Source: Idiomarina aminovorans
GTDB taxonomy: Bacteria > Pseudomonadota > Gammaproteobacteria > Enterobacterales > Alteromonadaceae
Reading direction: 5' to 3'
Assembly (NCBI RefSeq): GCF_023155095.1
Contig: NZ_JAKNDA010000002.1
Span: 62,001-126,000 of the forward strand
Length of the DNA: 64,000 nucleotides
How positions within the stretch are numbered: the stretch's first letter is position 1; each line of letters starts with the position of its first letter. Below, in pieces: positions 36,644 to 45,811 of the stretch. A program made the position numbers and the translations under genes. The notes under the pieces were generated by a model. The model was not told where the DNA came from. It ran no database searches and worked only from the letters and a program-made list of their open reading frames with translations.

Positions 36644-38245
36644 ATGCCTAATCTGGATCTGAGCCGCTACGGCATCACCGATGTCGAAGAAGTAGTCCAC
36701 AATCCGTCCTACGACCTGCTGTTTGAAGAGGAAACTCGCGATGACCTGCAAGGTTATGAAAAAGGAACGGTAACGGACCTTGGCGCAGTCGCTGTCGATA
36801 CCGGAATTTTTACCGGACGTTCCCCCAAAGACAAATACATTGTTCGCGATGACACAACCCGCGATACCGTCTGGTGGGCTGATCAGGGCAAAAACGACAA
36901 CAAACCATTATCGACTGAAACCTGGAACGAACTGAAAGGCTTAGTCACAGAACAGCTTTCTAAAAAGCGCTTGTTTGTGGTCGACACTTATTGCGGTGCT
37001 AACGAAGACACGCGCCTTGCCGTTCGATTTATTACCGAAGTGGCATGGCAGGCACATTTCGTAAAAAATATGTTTATTCGCCCAGGCGAAGAAGAGCTGG
37101 AAACCTTTGAGCCAGACTTTGTGGTTATGAATGGTGCTAAATGCATCAATCCTGACTGGCAGGAACAGCAACTGAATTCCGAAAACTTTGTGGCGTTTAA
37201 CTTAACTGAAAAAATTCAATTAATTGGCGGCACCTGGTACGGCGGCGAAATGAAAAAGGGTATGTTCTCAATGATGAACTACTTTCTGCCGCTAAAAGGC
37301 ATTGCTTCCATGCATTGCTCAGCTAACGTCGGCAAAGAAGGCGACGTCGCTATTTTCTTCGGCTTGTCAGGTACCGGTAAAACAACCTTGTCTACCGACC
37401 CTAAACGCGCCCTAATTGGTGACGACGAACATGGTTGGGACGACGATGGTGTGTTCAACTTTGAAGGCGGTTGCTACGCAAAAACCATTAACCTGTCCGA
37501 AGAAGCTGAACCCGACATTTACAACGCCATTCGCCGTGATGCCTTGTTAGAAAATGTGGCAATTGATAACAATGCCAGGGTCGACTTTGACGACAACTCA
37601 AAAACTGAAAATACGCGTGTGTCGTATCCAATCCACCACATTGAAAACATTGTAAAGCCGGTATCAAAGGCAGGCCACGCGAAAAAGGTCATTTTCTTAA
37701 CCGCGGATGCTTTTGGCGTATTACCTCCGGTGTCTAAGCTGACTAAAGAGCAGGCGCAGTATCACTTCCTGTCAGGATTTACTGCTAAATTGGCGGGTAC
37801 TGAGCGCGGTGTCACCGAGCCAACGCCAACCTTCTCCAGCTGTTTTGGTGCGGCCTTTTTAAGTTTGCATCCAACCCAATATGCGGAAGTATTAGTGAAG
37901 CGTATGGAAGCGGCTGGCGCAGAAGCTTACCTGGTCAATACCGGCTGGAACGGCACGGGTAAACGTATTTCGATTAAAGCGACCCGTGCAATCATCGACG
38001 CTATTTTAGATGGCTCAATTGAAGACGCTGAGTTTGTGCAACTGCCTCACTTTAATCTGGCAATGCCAACCGAACTGTCGGGTGTTGAGGACAGCAACAT
38101 TCTGGATCCACGTAAAACTTACGAAAATGCCGGTGAATGGGATGTTCGGGCGAAAGACTTAGCCGAACGTTTTGTCGCAAACTTTGAGAAATTTACCGAT
38201 ACCGATAACGGTCAGGCGCTGGTAGCGGCAGGTCCGCAACTGTAA
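36644..38245 (+). CDS. pckA: Phosphoenolpyruvate carboxykinase (ATP)
   Basis: The 533-residue enzyme converts oxaloacetate and ATP to phosphoenolpyruvate, the first step of gluconeogenesis. Signatures are [14 protein letters not shown] (about 57-70), the substrate loop [18 protein letters not shown] (about 208-225), the kinase-1a P-loop [14 protein letters not shown] (about 241-254) and kinase-2 [28 protein letters not shown] precedes ATG by 8 bp. A terminator follows at 38267. Confidence 0.97.
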   Translation: MPNLDLSRYGITDVEEVVHNPSYDLLFEEETRDDLQGYEKGTVTDLGAVAVDTGIFTGRSPKDKYIVRDDTTRDTVWWADQGKNDNKPLSTETWNELKGLVTEQLSKKRLFVVDTYCGANEDTRLAVRFITEVAWQAHFVKNMFIRPGEEELETFEPDFVVMNGAKCINPDWQEQQLNSENFVAFNLTEKIQLIGGTWYGGEMKKGMFSMMNYFLPLKGIASMHCSANVGKEGDVAIFFGLSGTGKTTLSTDPKRALIGDDEHGWDDDGVFNFEGGCYAKTINLSEEAEPDIYNAIRRDALLENVAIDNNARVDFDDNSKTENTRVSYPIHHIENIVKPVSKAGHAKKVIFLTADAFGVLPPVSKLTKEQAQYHFLSGFTAKLAGTERGVTEPTPTFSSCFGAAFLSLHPTQYAEVLVKRMEAAGAEAYLVNTGWNGTGKRISIKATRAIIDAILDGSIEDAEFVQLPHFNLAMPTELSGVEDSNILDPRKTYENAGEWDVRAKDLAERFVANFEKFTDTDNGQALVAAGPQL

Positions 38246-38266
38246 CGTCACAGTTTGAAACAAATT

Positions 38267-38303
38267 AAAGGGCTCGTAACACTTGTTACGGGCCCTTTGT
38301 ATT
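38267..38303 (+). terminator. Rho-independent terminator of pckA
   Basis: AAAGGGCTCGTAAC at 38267-38280 pairs with GTTACGGGCCCTTT at 38285-38298 with one G-T pair. The hairpin is flanked by A and T runs. Confidence 0.85.
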
Positions 38304-38343
38304 TCTAATATGGGCGTATCTTTAGCAATAACAGAAAAACAAC

Positions 38344-39288
38344 ATGCGCCTTTCAGTTAATAATGTTTCTAAGCGTTACCGGACCGTAACAGCGGTTGAC
38401 GACATTTCCCTGGATATTCAACCCGGTAAAATACAGGCTCTGCTTGGTCCTAACGGTGCCGGTAAATCTTCATTAGTGAGAATGCTGGTCGGGTTAACCC
38501 AGCCTGATGAAGGCAAAATTCTGGTCGAAAATAACGGCAGCAGTATTGAGTTAAGCTACCACGATTTTGCTTATCTGCCGGAAGACCGGGGTTTGTATCA
38601 GGATCGCTCCATTCTCGATAACCTTAACTATATTGCCAGCCTGCGCGGATTAAAGCTCAGTGACATACGCGGCGATATTGACAACTGGCTGGAGCGGTTT
38701 GAACTGACTGACCGTAAAGACGAGCCATTGCGCCAAATGTCTAAAGGCAACCAGCAAAAAGTGCAGCTAATTGCGACACTGCTGCATGACCCACAACTGG
38801 TGATTCTGGATGAGCCCTTTTCAGGATTAGATCCGGTCAACCAGGAGCACGTGCTATCAGTATTGAATGAACTGCGCGAGCGGGGGAAAACCGTGGTATT
38901 AAGTGCCCATCAAATGGAACTGGTTGAGCGTTTAGCCGATACCATGTTGCTGATGGATAAAGGACGTGCGGTAGCGCAGGGTAGCTTACAGGAAATACGC
39001 GATACGCTTTTACCTAAGGCCGTTTATCGGGTAACGACCAATGCTCAGCTTGCGCTGGAAAACTGGCAGGAAGCAGAGCAAATAGACTCTATGCGTAAAA
39101 TAAATGACCAACAAGTAGAAATAACCTTTAGTGCCGACACCAGAATTGAGCAGTTGTGGCCGCAGCTTGCACAGCAGGTACCGATTAAAGCTTTTGCGCC
39201 GATTCAACCCGGATTACATGATTTATATCTGGATACCATTCGTCGGCAAGTGAGCAGTCAGACAACCAGCAGGGAGGCGCAGGCATGA
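38344..39288 (+). CDS. ABC transporter ATP-binding protein (NatA-like)
   Basis: The 314-residue cytosolic ATPase has Walker A GPNGAGKSSLVRMLVG (about 35-50), the Q-loop region DFAYLPEDRGLY, the signature MSKGNQQKVQLIATLLHDP (about 134-152) and Walker B QLVILDEPFSGLDP (about 153-166). A C-terminal accessory domain follows. It overlaps the permease gene by 4 bp, so the two form one exporter. NatA-type systems have been linked to Na+ or antibiotic efflux; the substrate here is unknown. Confidence 0.9.
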   Translation: MRLSVNNVSKRYRTVTAVDDISLDIQPGKIQALLGPNGAGKSSLVRMLVGLTQPDEGKILVENNGSSIELSYHDFAYLPEDRGLYQDRSILDNLNYIASLRGLKLSDIRGDIDNWLERFELTDRKDEPLRQMSKGNQQKVQLIATLLHDPQLVILDEPFSGLDPVNQEHVLSVLNELRERGKTVVLSAHQMELVERLADTMLLMDKGRAVAQGSLQEIRDTLLPKAVYRVTTNAQLALENWQEAEQIDSMRKINDQQVEITFSADTRIEQLWPQLAQQVPIKAFAPIQPGLHDLYLDTIRRQVSSQTTSREAQA

Positions 39289-40490
39289 AACAGACGAACC
39301 CGGGGTATTTAAAGCAGCTAAAAGCGATTTCATGGTGGGAGTTTAAGCGTTTCTTTAAGTGGAAACAGGAGCTTCTGTCATTGGCACTTTTGGTGGGGAT
39401 TTTTGCCGTAAGCGCTGGCTGGGGTGCCATTACCCAAGTTCTGTCCGACGAATATCAAGGCGCTATTTTTTACGAACAAGGCAAGCCGCAGGCATGGGAA
39501 TTTGAGGCACCAAAAGATTTAAACCTTCGCAGCGCCGGCACCATGGAAGTGGAGAAATGGAAAGCGCAGCTACCGCAAGACTTAGATACACTTATTGTTA
39601 TTACGCCGGAGTTAACCGCAAGGGTGTGGGTGAAAAAGTCTCAAACCTGGCAACAGGAGCTGCGTAGCAAGCTTCAGGAGCAATTGCAGGATTTGCGTAT
39701 TAAGCAGTTGGCTTTAGCCCCTGAAGAGCGTTCTGTCATTGACGAAAAACCGGAGATCACTTTTGCCATTGAAGAAAGCGAAGACGCCTCTATTGATGAC
39801 GCTAACGACAGTTCCGCCAGCATGCTACTGGTGGTTATTATGGTCGGGGTTTTCACCGGTTTTGGTTTGATGATGATGTCCATTACTGCGGAGAAGCAAC
39901 AGCGAGTGACCGAGCAATTGCTGACCATTGTGAGCCCCACGCAATGGATGGATGGCAAAATTATCGGTATTACTCTACACAGCATTAAGTCCATGCTGTT
40001 TATTGGTTTAATGATCTTAGGCGTGAGCCTGGTCATTGCGGCGTTTTCAGAAAACGGCGGTTCAGGTCTGGACTGGGGCGTTGGAACGGCGTTGCTGAGT
40101 CTTATTTTTGTTTTATTGGGTATCGTATTAATTAACGCCATGCTGGCAGGTTTTTCGGCAACCATTGATGACCCCAACCATTCGTCCCGTAGTACCGTAA
40201 TGCTGGTACCGTTGTTGCCGGTGTTTTTAAGCTTTAGCGTTATTGGAGAACCGGACTCAACGGTTGCTACGGTAATGAGCATTATACCCGTCAGTTCGTT
40301 TGCCATGATGCCCGCACGTTTGCTGCAAACTGATGTTGCTGTCTGGGAATGGTTGTTGAGTCTGGTTTTGCTGGGTGCTTTCGTTTACTGGATGCGCAGC
40401 GTGGCAGGGCGGTTATTTGCCATGGGTATTCAATACTACGGTAAAGAACCGGGGTGGAAAGAGATCTGGCAGGCTATTTCCGGCAAATAA
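39285..40490 (+). CDS. ABC-2 type permease (NatB-like)
   Basis: The 401-residue membrane protein has one helix near residue 30, a large extracytoplasmic domain (about 50-180), then five to six helices from about 185 (MLLVVIMVGVFTGFGLMMMSITAEKQQRVTEQLLTIVSP). The EKQQRVTEQLL coupling helix before the core helices is typical of the ABC-2/NatB group. Encoded 4 bp overlapping with its ATPase partner. A terminator follows. Confidence 0.88.
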   Translation: MKQTNPGYLKQLKAISWWEFKRFFKWKQELLSLALLVGIFAVSAGWGAITQVLSDEYQGAIFYEQGKPQAWEFEAPKDLNLRSAGTMEVEKWKAQLPQDLDTLIVITPELTARVWVKKSQTWQQELRSKLQEQLQDLRIKQLALAPEERSVIDEKPEITFAIEESEDASIDDANDSSASMLLVVIMVGVFTGFGLMMMSITAEKQQRVTEQLLTIVSPTQWMDGKIIGITLHSIKSMLFIGLMILGVSLVIAAFSENGGSGLDWGVGTALLSLIFVLLGIVLINAMLAGFSATIDDPNHSSRSTVMLVPLLPVFLSFSVIGEPDSTVATVMSIIPVSSFAMMPARLLQTDVAVWEWLLSLVLLGAFVYWMRSVAGRLFAMGIQYYGKEPGWKEIWQAISGK

Positions 40491-40505
40491 TAAAGAATAA
40501 AACAA

Positions 40506-40542
40506 AAAAGGGCCGGCAGCATCATAGCTTTCCGGCCCTTTT
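40506..40542. terminator. Bidirectional Rho-independent terminator
   Basis: AAAAGGGCCGG (40506) pairs perfectly with CCGGCCCTTTT (ending 40542) around a 15-base loop. It has A/T runs on both sides, between the ABC permease gene and the convergent S9 peptidase gene. Confidence 0.88.
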
Positions 40543-40558
40543 ATATTAGATGACTCGC

Positions 40559-42577
40559 TTACTTCAGCTGTTCTGCGTGCGGCAACTCAAACGATGGTTT
40601 TTGCTCGGCTTTTTCTACCAGGAAAGTGTTCATCCAGCGCATAAAACGCATGCTGTAATCCAGCTGTGCGGCCACCTTGCGGTTACCGTGACCTTCACCG
40701 GGGTACAACACTAAACGCACCGGAACGTTGCCGTGAGTTTTCAGGTAGCGATAAAGCTCCATTGACTGCGACGGGTGAACACGAGTGTCTTCTTTACCAT
40801 GCATGATCAAAATAGGCGTACGCGCCTTTTCTGCGTGGTAAATCGGACTGCGTTCTAAGTACCATTCCCACTTGTCCCACGGATAGCTGCGGGCGTGAAC
40901 GGCATGCATTTCTTTAGCAATGTCGGTGGTACCAAACTTTGATAAGTTGTCGCTGATACCGACGAACATAACGCTGGCCGCAAAATGCTCAGTTTGTGCG
41001 GTTGCCCCCCAGGCTGACGCATAACCACCGTAGGAACCACCGGTGATACCCACGAGAGACTCGTCGGCTAAGCCAATGTCAACCAAGTGTTTCTTGGCAT
41101 CAACAATGTCGTCAAACTCTTTACCGGCATAGTCGTTCTGACCCAGTTTAGAGAACTCAACACCACGACCGGTGCTGCCCCGGTAATTTGGGAAGAACAA
41201 CGCATAGCCATTAGCGGCAGCGTGTTTAACCGGCGATGCATAGCGATCTAACCAGCCGTTGCTGTAGTGCGACTCAGGACCACCGTGAATCACCATTACT
41301 GTCGGGTAGCTTTGGCCTTCTTCATAGTTATTTGGGTAGACAACAATGCCCTCCAGCTTAAGACCGTCGCGGGCTTCGTAGGTAATGGTTTCCTGACGCG
41401 GCATATCAATGTCTGCCAGCCAGGGGTTTGAATCCGTTAAACGCTCCAGCTGACCGTTGCTGTATTTAAAGGCTTCGCTTGGGTGGCTTGGGCGGTGACC
41501 GGTGAGTACAAATTCCGATTTACCGGCTTCGCCGTCCAGGCTGGTGAAAACGGCTTCGCCCAGTTTTAACAGGCTGCGGCTTTCTAAAAACTTCAAGGTT
41601 AACGCCTGAACTTCTGTTTCGGTGCCGCGGTGACCCAACCAGATAATTTCTTCATCGGTACGCCAGCTAAAGTCTTTGATAGCACCGGTGTAGTCGGGCA
41701 GAACATTACGGTGCTCCTGCTCGCGGATGTCATAAACAAATAAGGTGCCGGCTGACGGGTCATTGTAATCTGCCGCGCGGATCATTGCTAAGTAACGCCC
41801 GTCTGGTGAAAACTCAGCGCGCCCCAGCTTACCTTCGCTTTTAAATGACGTGACCACTTCACCATCCAGGCCGATTAACTGGTACTGACTGCTCATGTAG
41901 TTGTCGTCAATAAGCGAGGTTGGCGCGGTGCGTACTAACAGTTGCTTGTTATTAGGGTGAAAATCAACCGACAGTGCGTGTTGGTCGCCAGTAGTTACCG
42001 CTGTGGCTTCTGCATTCTCATTGTTTAAAGAAACGTGGTAAACCTGTGTGTAGGTTAAGTCTTCTTCGTAAACCTCAGCTTTAAAGCCTTTTTTTGCCAG
42101 CTTCTCTTTGTCGCTGTCTTTTGCGCCTGAAGACAAGAACACCAGCTGTTCGCCATTGTCGCTTAGTGCATAACTACCAATATTACCGTCAAATTCAAAA
42201 ACCGACTGAACACCACCGCCGCGTACTGGTATACGGTAGAGCTCCTGATAGTCATCGCCTTCTTCTTTAGCGGTAAAGTAAAGATACTCGCTCTGCGGAC
42301 CAAAGCTGACGCGGCTGAACTTCTTATCCTTACTCAGGTAGGAGGTTTCTTCACCTTTGGCGTTAATAAGCACTAACTCACTGTCGTTAGAGCCATCCTC
42401 GTCTTCGTAAGGCGTGCGGGGAATTGAGCGGATAACCGCAGTGAATTGACCATCCGGTGACAATTGAGCAGAGCGAATGGCTTTGGTGGTTACGGTGTCC
42501 ATTAATGACATGTCGCGGGCGTCTATATCTGCCGCCCATGCCGCTAATGCGATACCGCTTACAGCACGTAAAAGCAT
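40559..42577 (-). CDS. S9 family (prolyl oligopeptidase-type) peptidase, exported
   Basis: The 672-residue protein starts with a short signal peptide (MLLRAVSGIALAAWAADIDA). An N-terminal beta-propeller (about 30-390) contains repeats such as LSPDGQFTAVIRS and FSPDGRYLAMIRA. The C-terminal alpha/beta-hydrolase domain carries the triad Ser in GITGGSYGGYASAW (about 515), Asp in MHGKEDTRVHPSQS (about 598) and His in YPGEGHGNRK (about 630). It likely trims peptides in the periplasm. The fabR gene lies just upstream on the same strand (22 bp). Confidence 0.9.
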   Translation of the reverse strand: MLLRAVSGIALAAWAADIDARDMSLMDTVTTKAIRSAQLSPDGQFTAVIRSIPRTPYEDEDGSNDSELVLINAKGEETSYLSKDKKFSRVSFGPQSEYLYFTAKEEGDDYQELYRIPVRGGGVQSVFEFDGNIGSYALSDNGEQLVFLSSGAKDSDKEKLAKKGFKAEVYEEDLTYTQVYHVSLNNENAEATAVTTGDQHALSVDFHPNNKQLLVRTAPTSLIDDNYMSSQYQLIGLDGEVVTSFKSEGKLGRAEFSPDGRYLAMIRAADYNDPSAGTLFVYDIREQEHRNVLPDYTGAIKDFSWRTDEEIIWLGHRGTETEVQALTLKFLESRSLLKLGEAVFTSLDGEAGKSEFVLTGHRPSHPSEAFKYSNGQLERLTDSNPWLADIDMPRQETITYEARDGLKLEGIVVYPNNYEEGQSYPTVMVIHGGPESHYSNGWLDRYASPVKHAAANGYALFFPNYRGSTGRGVEFSKLGQNDYAGKEFDDIVDAKKHLVDIGLADESLVGITGGSYGGYASAWGATAQTEHFAASVMFVGISDNLSKFGTTDIAKEMHAVHARSYPWDKWEWYLERSPIYHAEKARTPILIMHGKEDTRVHPSQSMELYRYLKTHGNVPVRLVLYPGEGHGNRKVAAQLDYSMRFMRWMNTFLVEKAEQKPSFELPHAEQLK

Positions 42578-42599
42578 AGTAGTCTCCAGTTTTTGTTTT

Positions 42600-43220
42600 T
42601 TATGGTTGTCGTTTTAGTAATCGGCGAGTTGCTTCGGCGCCCCTGGCAACTAAGCGAACTTGCTGAATGGTTTTTTCGGTAATTATTTCGCGTGCTTCCT
42701 CGTCAACGTCAAAGCAGTCTGCCCCGGCGCTGAATACAATCTTAGCAATGGTGTCAGATTGTAGCTCGGCCAGCTCGCGGGTAAAGGACTGCTCGTTGAC
42801 CAAATAGTCTTCCAGTTCGGCCTTAAAATGATCAATTTCGCGCACTACCGCTAAACGGAAACTGCGTGAACGACCGGAACGCTCCTGCAGCAACAACCGG
42901 AAAGTAGCAGTATTGTCGGCTACAAACTGCATAAAGGTTTCTATTGAGACCCGGATAATAGACCCCCCGGACTCGATTCGCTGTCGCGCCTGGCGCAAAA
43001 GTTGACGCAGAGATAAGCCGCACTCATCCACCAAAGTGAGTCCTAGCTCATCCATATCACGAAAGTGTCGGTAAAATGAGGTGGGGGCAATACCGGCTTC
43101 GCGGGCGACTTCACGCAGGCTTAAACTGGAGAATCCGTTTTCGGCGCTTAATTGGTTCATTGCCGCGTTAATTAACGCTTGTCGGGTTTTCTCTTTTTGC
43201 TTTGCGCGAATTCCGGCCAT
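42600..43220 (-). CDS. fabR: TetR-family repressor of unsaturated fatty acid synthesis, FabR
   Basis: The 206-residue regulator has the TetR helix-turn-helix in [31 protein letters not shown] (about 30-58), nearly the FabR/DesT sequence. These proteins sense the ratio of unsaturated to saturated acyl-CoA or acyl-ACP. It is divergent from a desaturase gene and a perfect palindrome of the FabR type lies between them at 43315-43332, so it very probably represses the desaturase. Confidence 0.9.
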   Translation of the reverse strand: MAGIRAKQKEKTRQALINAAMNQLSAENGFSSLSLREVAREAGIAPTSFYRHFRDMDELGLTLVDECGLSLRQLLRQARQRIESGGSIIRVSIETFMQFVADNTATFRLLLQERSGRSRSFRLAVVREIDHFKAELEDYLVNEQSFTRELAELQSDTIAKIVFSAGADCFDVDEEAREIITEKTIQQVRLVARGAEATRRLLKRQP

Positions 43221-43314
43221 AGTGGTTGATTCATATTTGCTTATGTATCAAGAATGATAACACAGCTTTTTACACTTTTACCGCTTGTAATTTTCACGCG
43301 AACCACGTACATTC

Positions 43315-43332
43315 AGCGTACAGGTGTACGCT
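43315..43332. promoter_or_regulatory. FabR/DesT-type operator
   Basis: AGCGTACAGGTGTACGCT has perfect 8-bp arms around GG and matches the AGCGTACA-NN-TGTxCGCT pattern known for FabR sites. It lies 43 bp upstream of the desaturase start and 95 bp from the fabR start. Confidence 0.85.
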
Positions 43333-43374
43333 GTCTTGTTACCTGCTTTTATTTGATTGGTTTAGGTTATATGT

Positions 43375-44514
43375 ATGCAACAAAACTCTGAAAAACCCCC
43401 TATTATCTGGTTAAACACCTTAGTTTTTGCCATCACCTTTATTGTCGCCGTTGTTGGCGTGCCTTTATACGCTTACAGCGTGGGTATTGCTGCCGCGTTC
43501 TGGTGGGTTATGTTAGGCACGGCGTGCTTCGCCGGGCTATCAATTACCGCCGGGTATCATCGTTTGTGGGCGCATCGCACCTACGACGCACACCCTGTTA
43601 TTCGCTTTATTTTTGCCATTGGTGGTGCGGTTGCCCTGCAAAACAGTGCCTTGCACTGGTCTTCTGACCATCGTGAGCATCATAAGCACGTGGATGACAA
43701 TGACAAAGACCCGTATTCCGCTAAACGCGGTTTCTGGTACTCGCATATTGGCTGGATGATCCGGGAATATCAGGCAAGTCGGTATACCGACTACGATAAC
43801 GTAAAAGACTTGCAGAAAGACCCTATCGTTATGTGGCAGCATAAGCATTATCTCGCACTGACACTGACGCTGAACTTCGGCTGGCCAATTTTAGCCGGCT
43901 TTATGCTGGGTGATGCCTGGGCTGGTTTGCTAGTGATTGGGGTACTGCGTTTGGTACTGAATCACCATACTACTTTCTTTATTAACTCGCTGGCGCACAT
44001 TTGGGGCAAACAGCCTTATACCGACAAAAACACCGCGCGCGATAACGGCGTTCTGGCATTTTTGACCTTTGGTGAGGGTTATCATAATTACCACCATATT
44101 TTTGCCGCCGATTATCGTAATGGCATTCGCTGGTGGCAGTTTGATCCAACCAAATGGTTAATTGTTGCCGGTAAATGGCTGGGGCTGGCCCGAAACCTGA
44201 AACGCAGCTCGCCTTACCAAGTTGAGCGGGCGAAACTGCAAATGCAGTTAAAAAGGGCGCAAGACAAAGCCAAAGTGGTACCCGAGTCGCTATTTAACCG
44301 GGCTCAGGAACACTATGAACAGCTTGGGCAACAGTTAAGAGCGTATTACCAGGCACGTAAAAAACTGCTGGATATTAAAACTAAAGCGCTAAAAGATCAT
44401 GTGAATCATGACATTGACGTGCTTAAACAGCAGGTAGATGAAATGAAAGCTGGTTTAGAAGCACAGAAACGTTCGTGGAGAGACTTGTTGAATCAAATTC
44501 AACAACATGCCTAG
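43375..44514 (+). CDS. Delta-9 acyl-lipid/acyl-CoA fatty acid desaturase
   Basis: The 379-residue membrane di-iron enzyme introduces a cis double bond in acyl chains. Its three histidine boxes are visible: HRLWAHR (about 62-68), HREHHKHVD (about 99-107) and EGYHNYHHIF (about 238-247). Four membrane helices surround them. The C-terminal 90 residues form a basic coiled coil (KLQMQLKRAQDK...VDEMKAGLEAQKRSW), an extension seen in related marine enzymes. It is controlled by the divergent fabR gene through the operator at 43315. Confidence 0.92.
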   Translation: MQQNSEKPPIIWLNTLVFAITFIVAVVGVPLYAYSVGIAAAFWWVMLGTACFAGLSITAGYHRLWAHRTYDAHPVIRFIFAIGGAVALQNSALHWSSDHREHHKHVDDNDKDPYSAKRGFWYSHIGWMIREYQASRYTDYDNVKDLQKDPIVMWQHKHYLALTLTLNFGWPILAGFMLGDAWAGLLVIGVLRLVLNHHTTFFINSLAHIWGKQPYTDKNTARDNGVLAFLTFGEGYHNYHHIFAADYRNGIRWWQFDPTKWLIVAGKWLGLARNLKRSSPYQVERAKLQMQLKRAQDKAKVVPESLFNRAQEHYEQLGQQLRAYYQARKKLLDIKTKALKDHVNHDIDVLKQQVDEMKAGLEAQKRSWRDLLNQIQQHA

Positions 44515-44628
44515 CGTTAAGTAATAATTGCGACGAATGGTACGAGTCATTACTTGATCATGTTTAAATTATGACCGATACTAAGTTCTACATTCGTAGT
44601 AACACACTGTGTGTGTGGGAGGAAAACG

Positions 44629-44946
44629 ATGGAAATTGGTGCAGCAATGAACTCAGGCTTGCAGGGTATGCAGCGTGCAAACCAGCAAGTATCACAAGCG
44701 AGTCAGGAAATTGCTTCAGCTTCTACATCGGGTCGTAACGATGTTCAGCAGCAAGACAACGCGAATATCAATGGTGGTGAAGTTGCAACGGAAGCGGCAG
44801 CAGAAACCAGTCAAAGCGTAACCGCTGCAAACACAACCGATTCGCTGGTGTCTCTGAACCAGGGACAAACTAACTTCGAAGCCAATGCCCAGACGGTAGA
44901 AACTGCCGACGAGATATTGGGTACAATGATAGATACCAACGCTTAA
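44629..44946 (+). CDS. Small protein with flagellar rod/hook-like C-terminus
   Basis: The start at ATG 44629 (MEIGAAMNSGLQGM) has GGAGG 5 bp upstream and gives 105 residues. The C-terminal stretch NQGQTNFEANAQTVETADEILGTMID resembles the terminal helix of flagellar rod and hook proteins (FlgB/C/G), which ends QxxxxANAxxxxTADxMLGTLLD. The rest is low complexity (Ala, Ser, Gln, Asn). No flagellar genes adjoin it. It is followed 9 bp later by the metalloprotease-like gene, probably as an operon. Confidence 0.65.
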   Translation: MEIGAAMNSGLQGMQRANQQVSQASQEIASASTSGRNDVQQQDNANINGGEVATEAAAETSQSVTAANTTDSLVSLNQGQTNFEANAQTVETADEILGTMIDTNA

Positions 44947-44955
44947 TGTTCTAAT

Positions 44956-45795
44956 ATGAATATCTCACCAGCGTTACCGTCTATTCCTGTAACATCGGCA
45001 CTACCTGCGGAGTCGATGAGCCGAGATAATGTGCAGCGGCCGCTGGTGAATGAACCTGCCAAATCTGATCAGTCTAGTAATAAAGCCGATACCCAGGCAG
45101 ATCGTAAATCTGACACTAAAGCCGACGGTAAAACTGAGAAAAAGAACGCCACCGACCAGGCCGGTAAAGACGTCACCGATGACGCGGAAAAAAATCAGCA
45201 GCGGTTAAGTGAAGAAGAAATTAAAAAAGTTGATGAGCTGAAAAGCCGTGATCAGGAAGTTCGTGTACACGAGCAAGCGCATGCCGCGGTTGGCGGTCAG
45301 TATGCCGGTTCCCCTTCTTATGATTACGAACGTGGGCCAGATGGCAAGTCTTATGCCGTAGGTGGTGAAGTTCAGATTGACGTTAGCCCGGTTAATGGTG
45401 ACCCCCAGGCCACTATTCAGAAAATGCAGGTAGTGCGTCGTGCCGCACTGGCACCAGCGCAACCGTCTGCGGCAGACCGTGCTATAGCGGCTGAAGCCAC
45501 GAATAAAGCCACTCAGGCCAGAGCTGAATTGGCTGAAATACAGGTTGGGGCTGCTGAGGGCGGCGAAGAAAGCGAGAATCAAAACCCCGATATCAGTATT
45601 AATGCCCCGTTTAATAAAAGCCTGGAAGGTGAAAAAAAAGGTGATGGTGATAGCCAGTCTGCGTCATTAGGCGCTGTAGCACCTGCCGAAGAAGGTAGAA
45701 AGACCCTATCGTCAGCTGAGCGCAGCGAAATGATTTCTTCGTTTTACGATAAGCGCGTTCGTCCTTCCGTGGACACTTTCAGCGCTACCGCTTAA
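44956..45795 (+). CDS. SprA-related putative metalloprotease
   Basis: The 279-residue protein has a charged, disordered N-terminus (Lys/Asp/Ala repeats, about 35-90). The family core follows: EVRVHEQAHAAVGGQYAGSPSYDYERGPDGKSYAVGGEVQIDVS (about 101-145). HEQAH resembles an HExxH-type zinc site with Gln after Glu, and this family is annotated as putative metalloprotease. The core continues MQVVRRAALAPAQPSAADRAIAAEA. Substrate and location unknown. Its end is 16 bp from the convergent tex gene. Confidence 0.75.
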   Translation: MNISPALPSIPVTSALPAESMSRDNVQRPLVNEPAKSDQSSNKADTQADRKSDTKADGKTEKKNATDQAGKDVTDDAEKNQQRLSEEEIKKVDELKSRDQEVRVHEQAHAAVGGQYAGSPSYDYERGPDGKSYAVGGEVQIDVSPVNGDPQATIQKMQVVRRAALAPAQPSAADRAIAAEATNKATQARAELAEIQVGAAEGGEESENQNPDISINAPFNKSLEGEKKGDGDSQSASLGAVAPAEEGRKTLSSAERSEMISSFYDKRVRPSVDTFSATA

Positions 45796-45811
45796 TTCTC
45801 TTTATTCCAAT

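Noticed and set aside
39674-40306. A 210-codon open frame on the minus strand inside the ABC permease gene
   Set aside because: It is a shadow of a well-supported permease frame with ABC-2 motifs and has no ribosome site or known domain.
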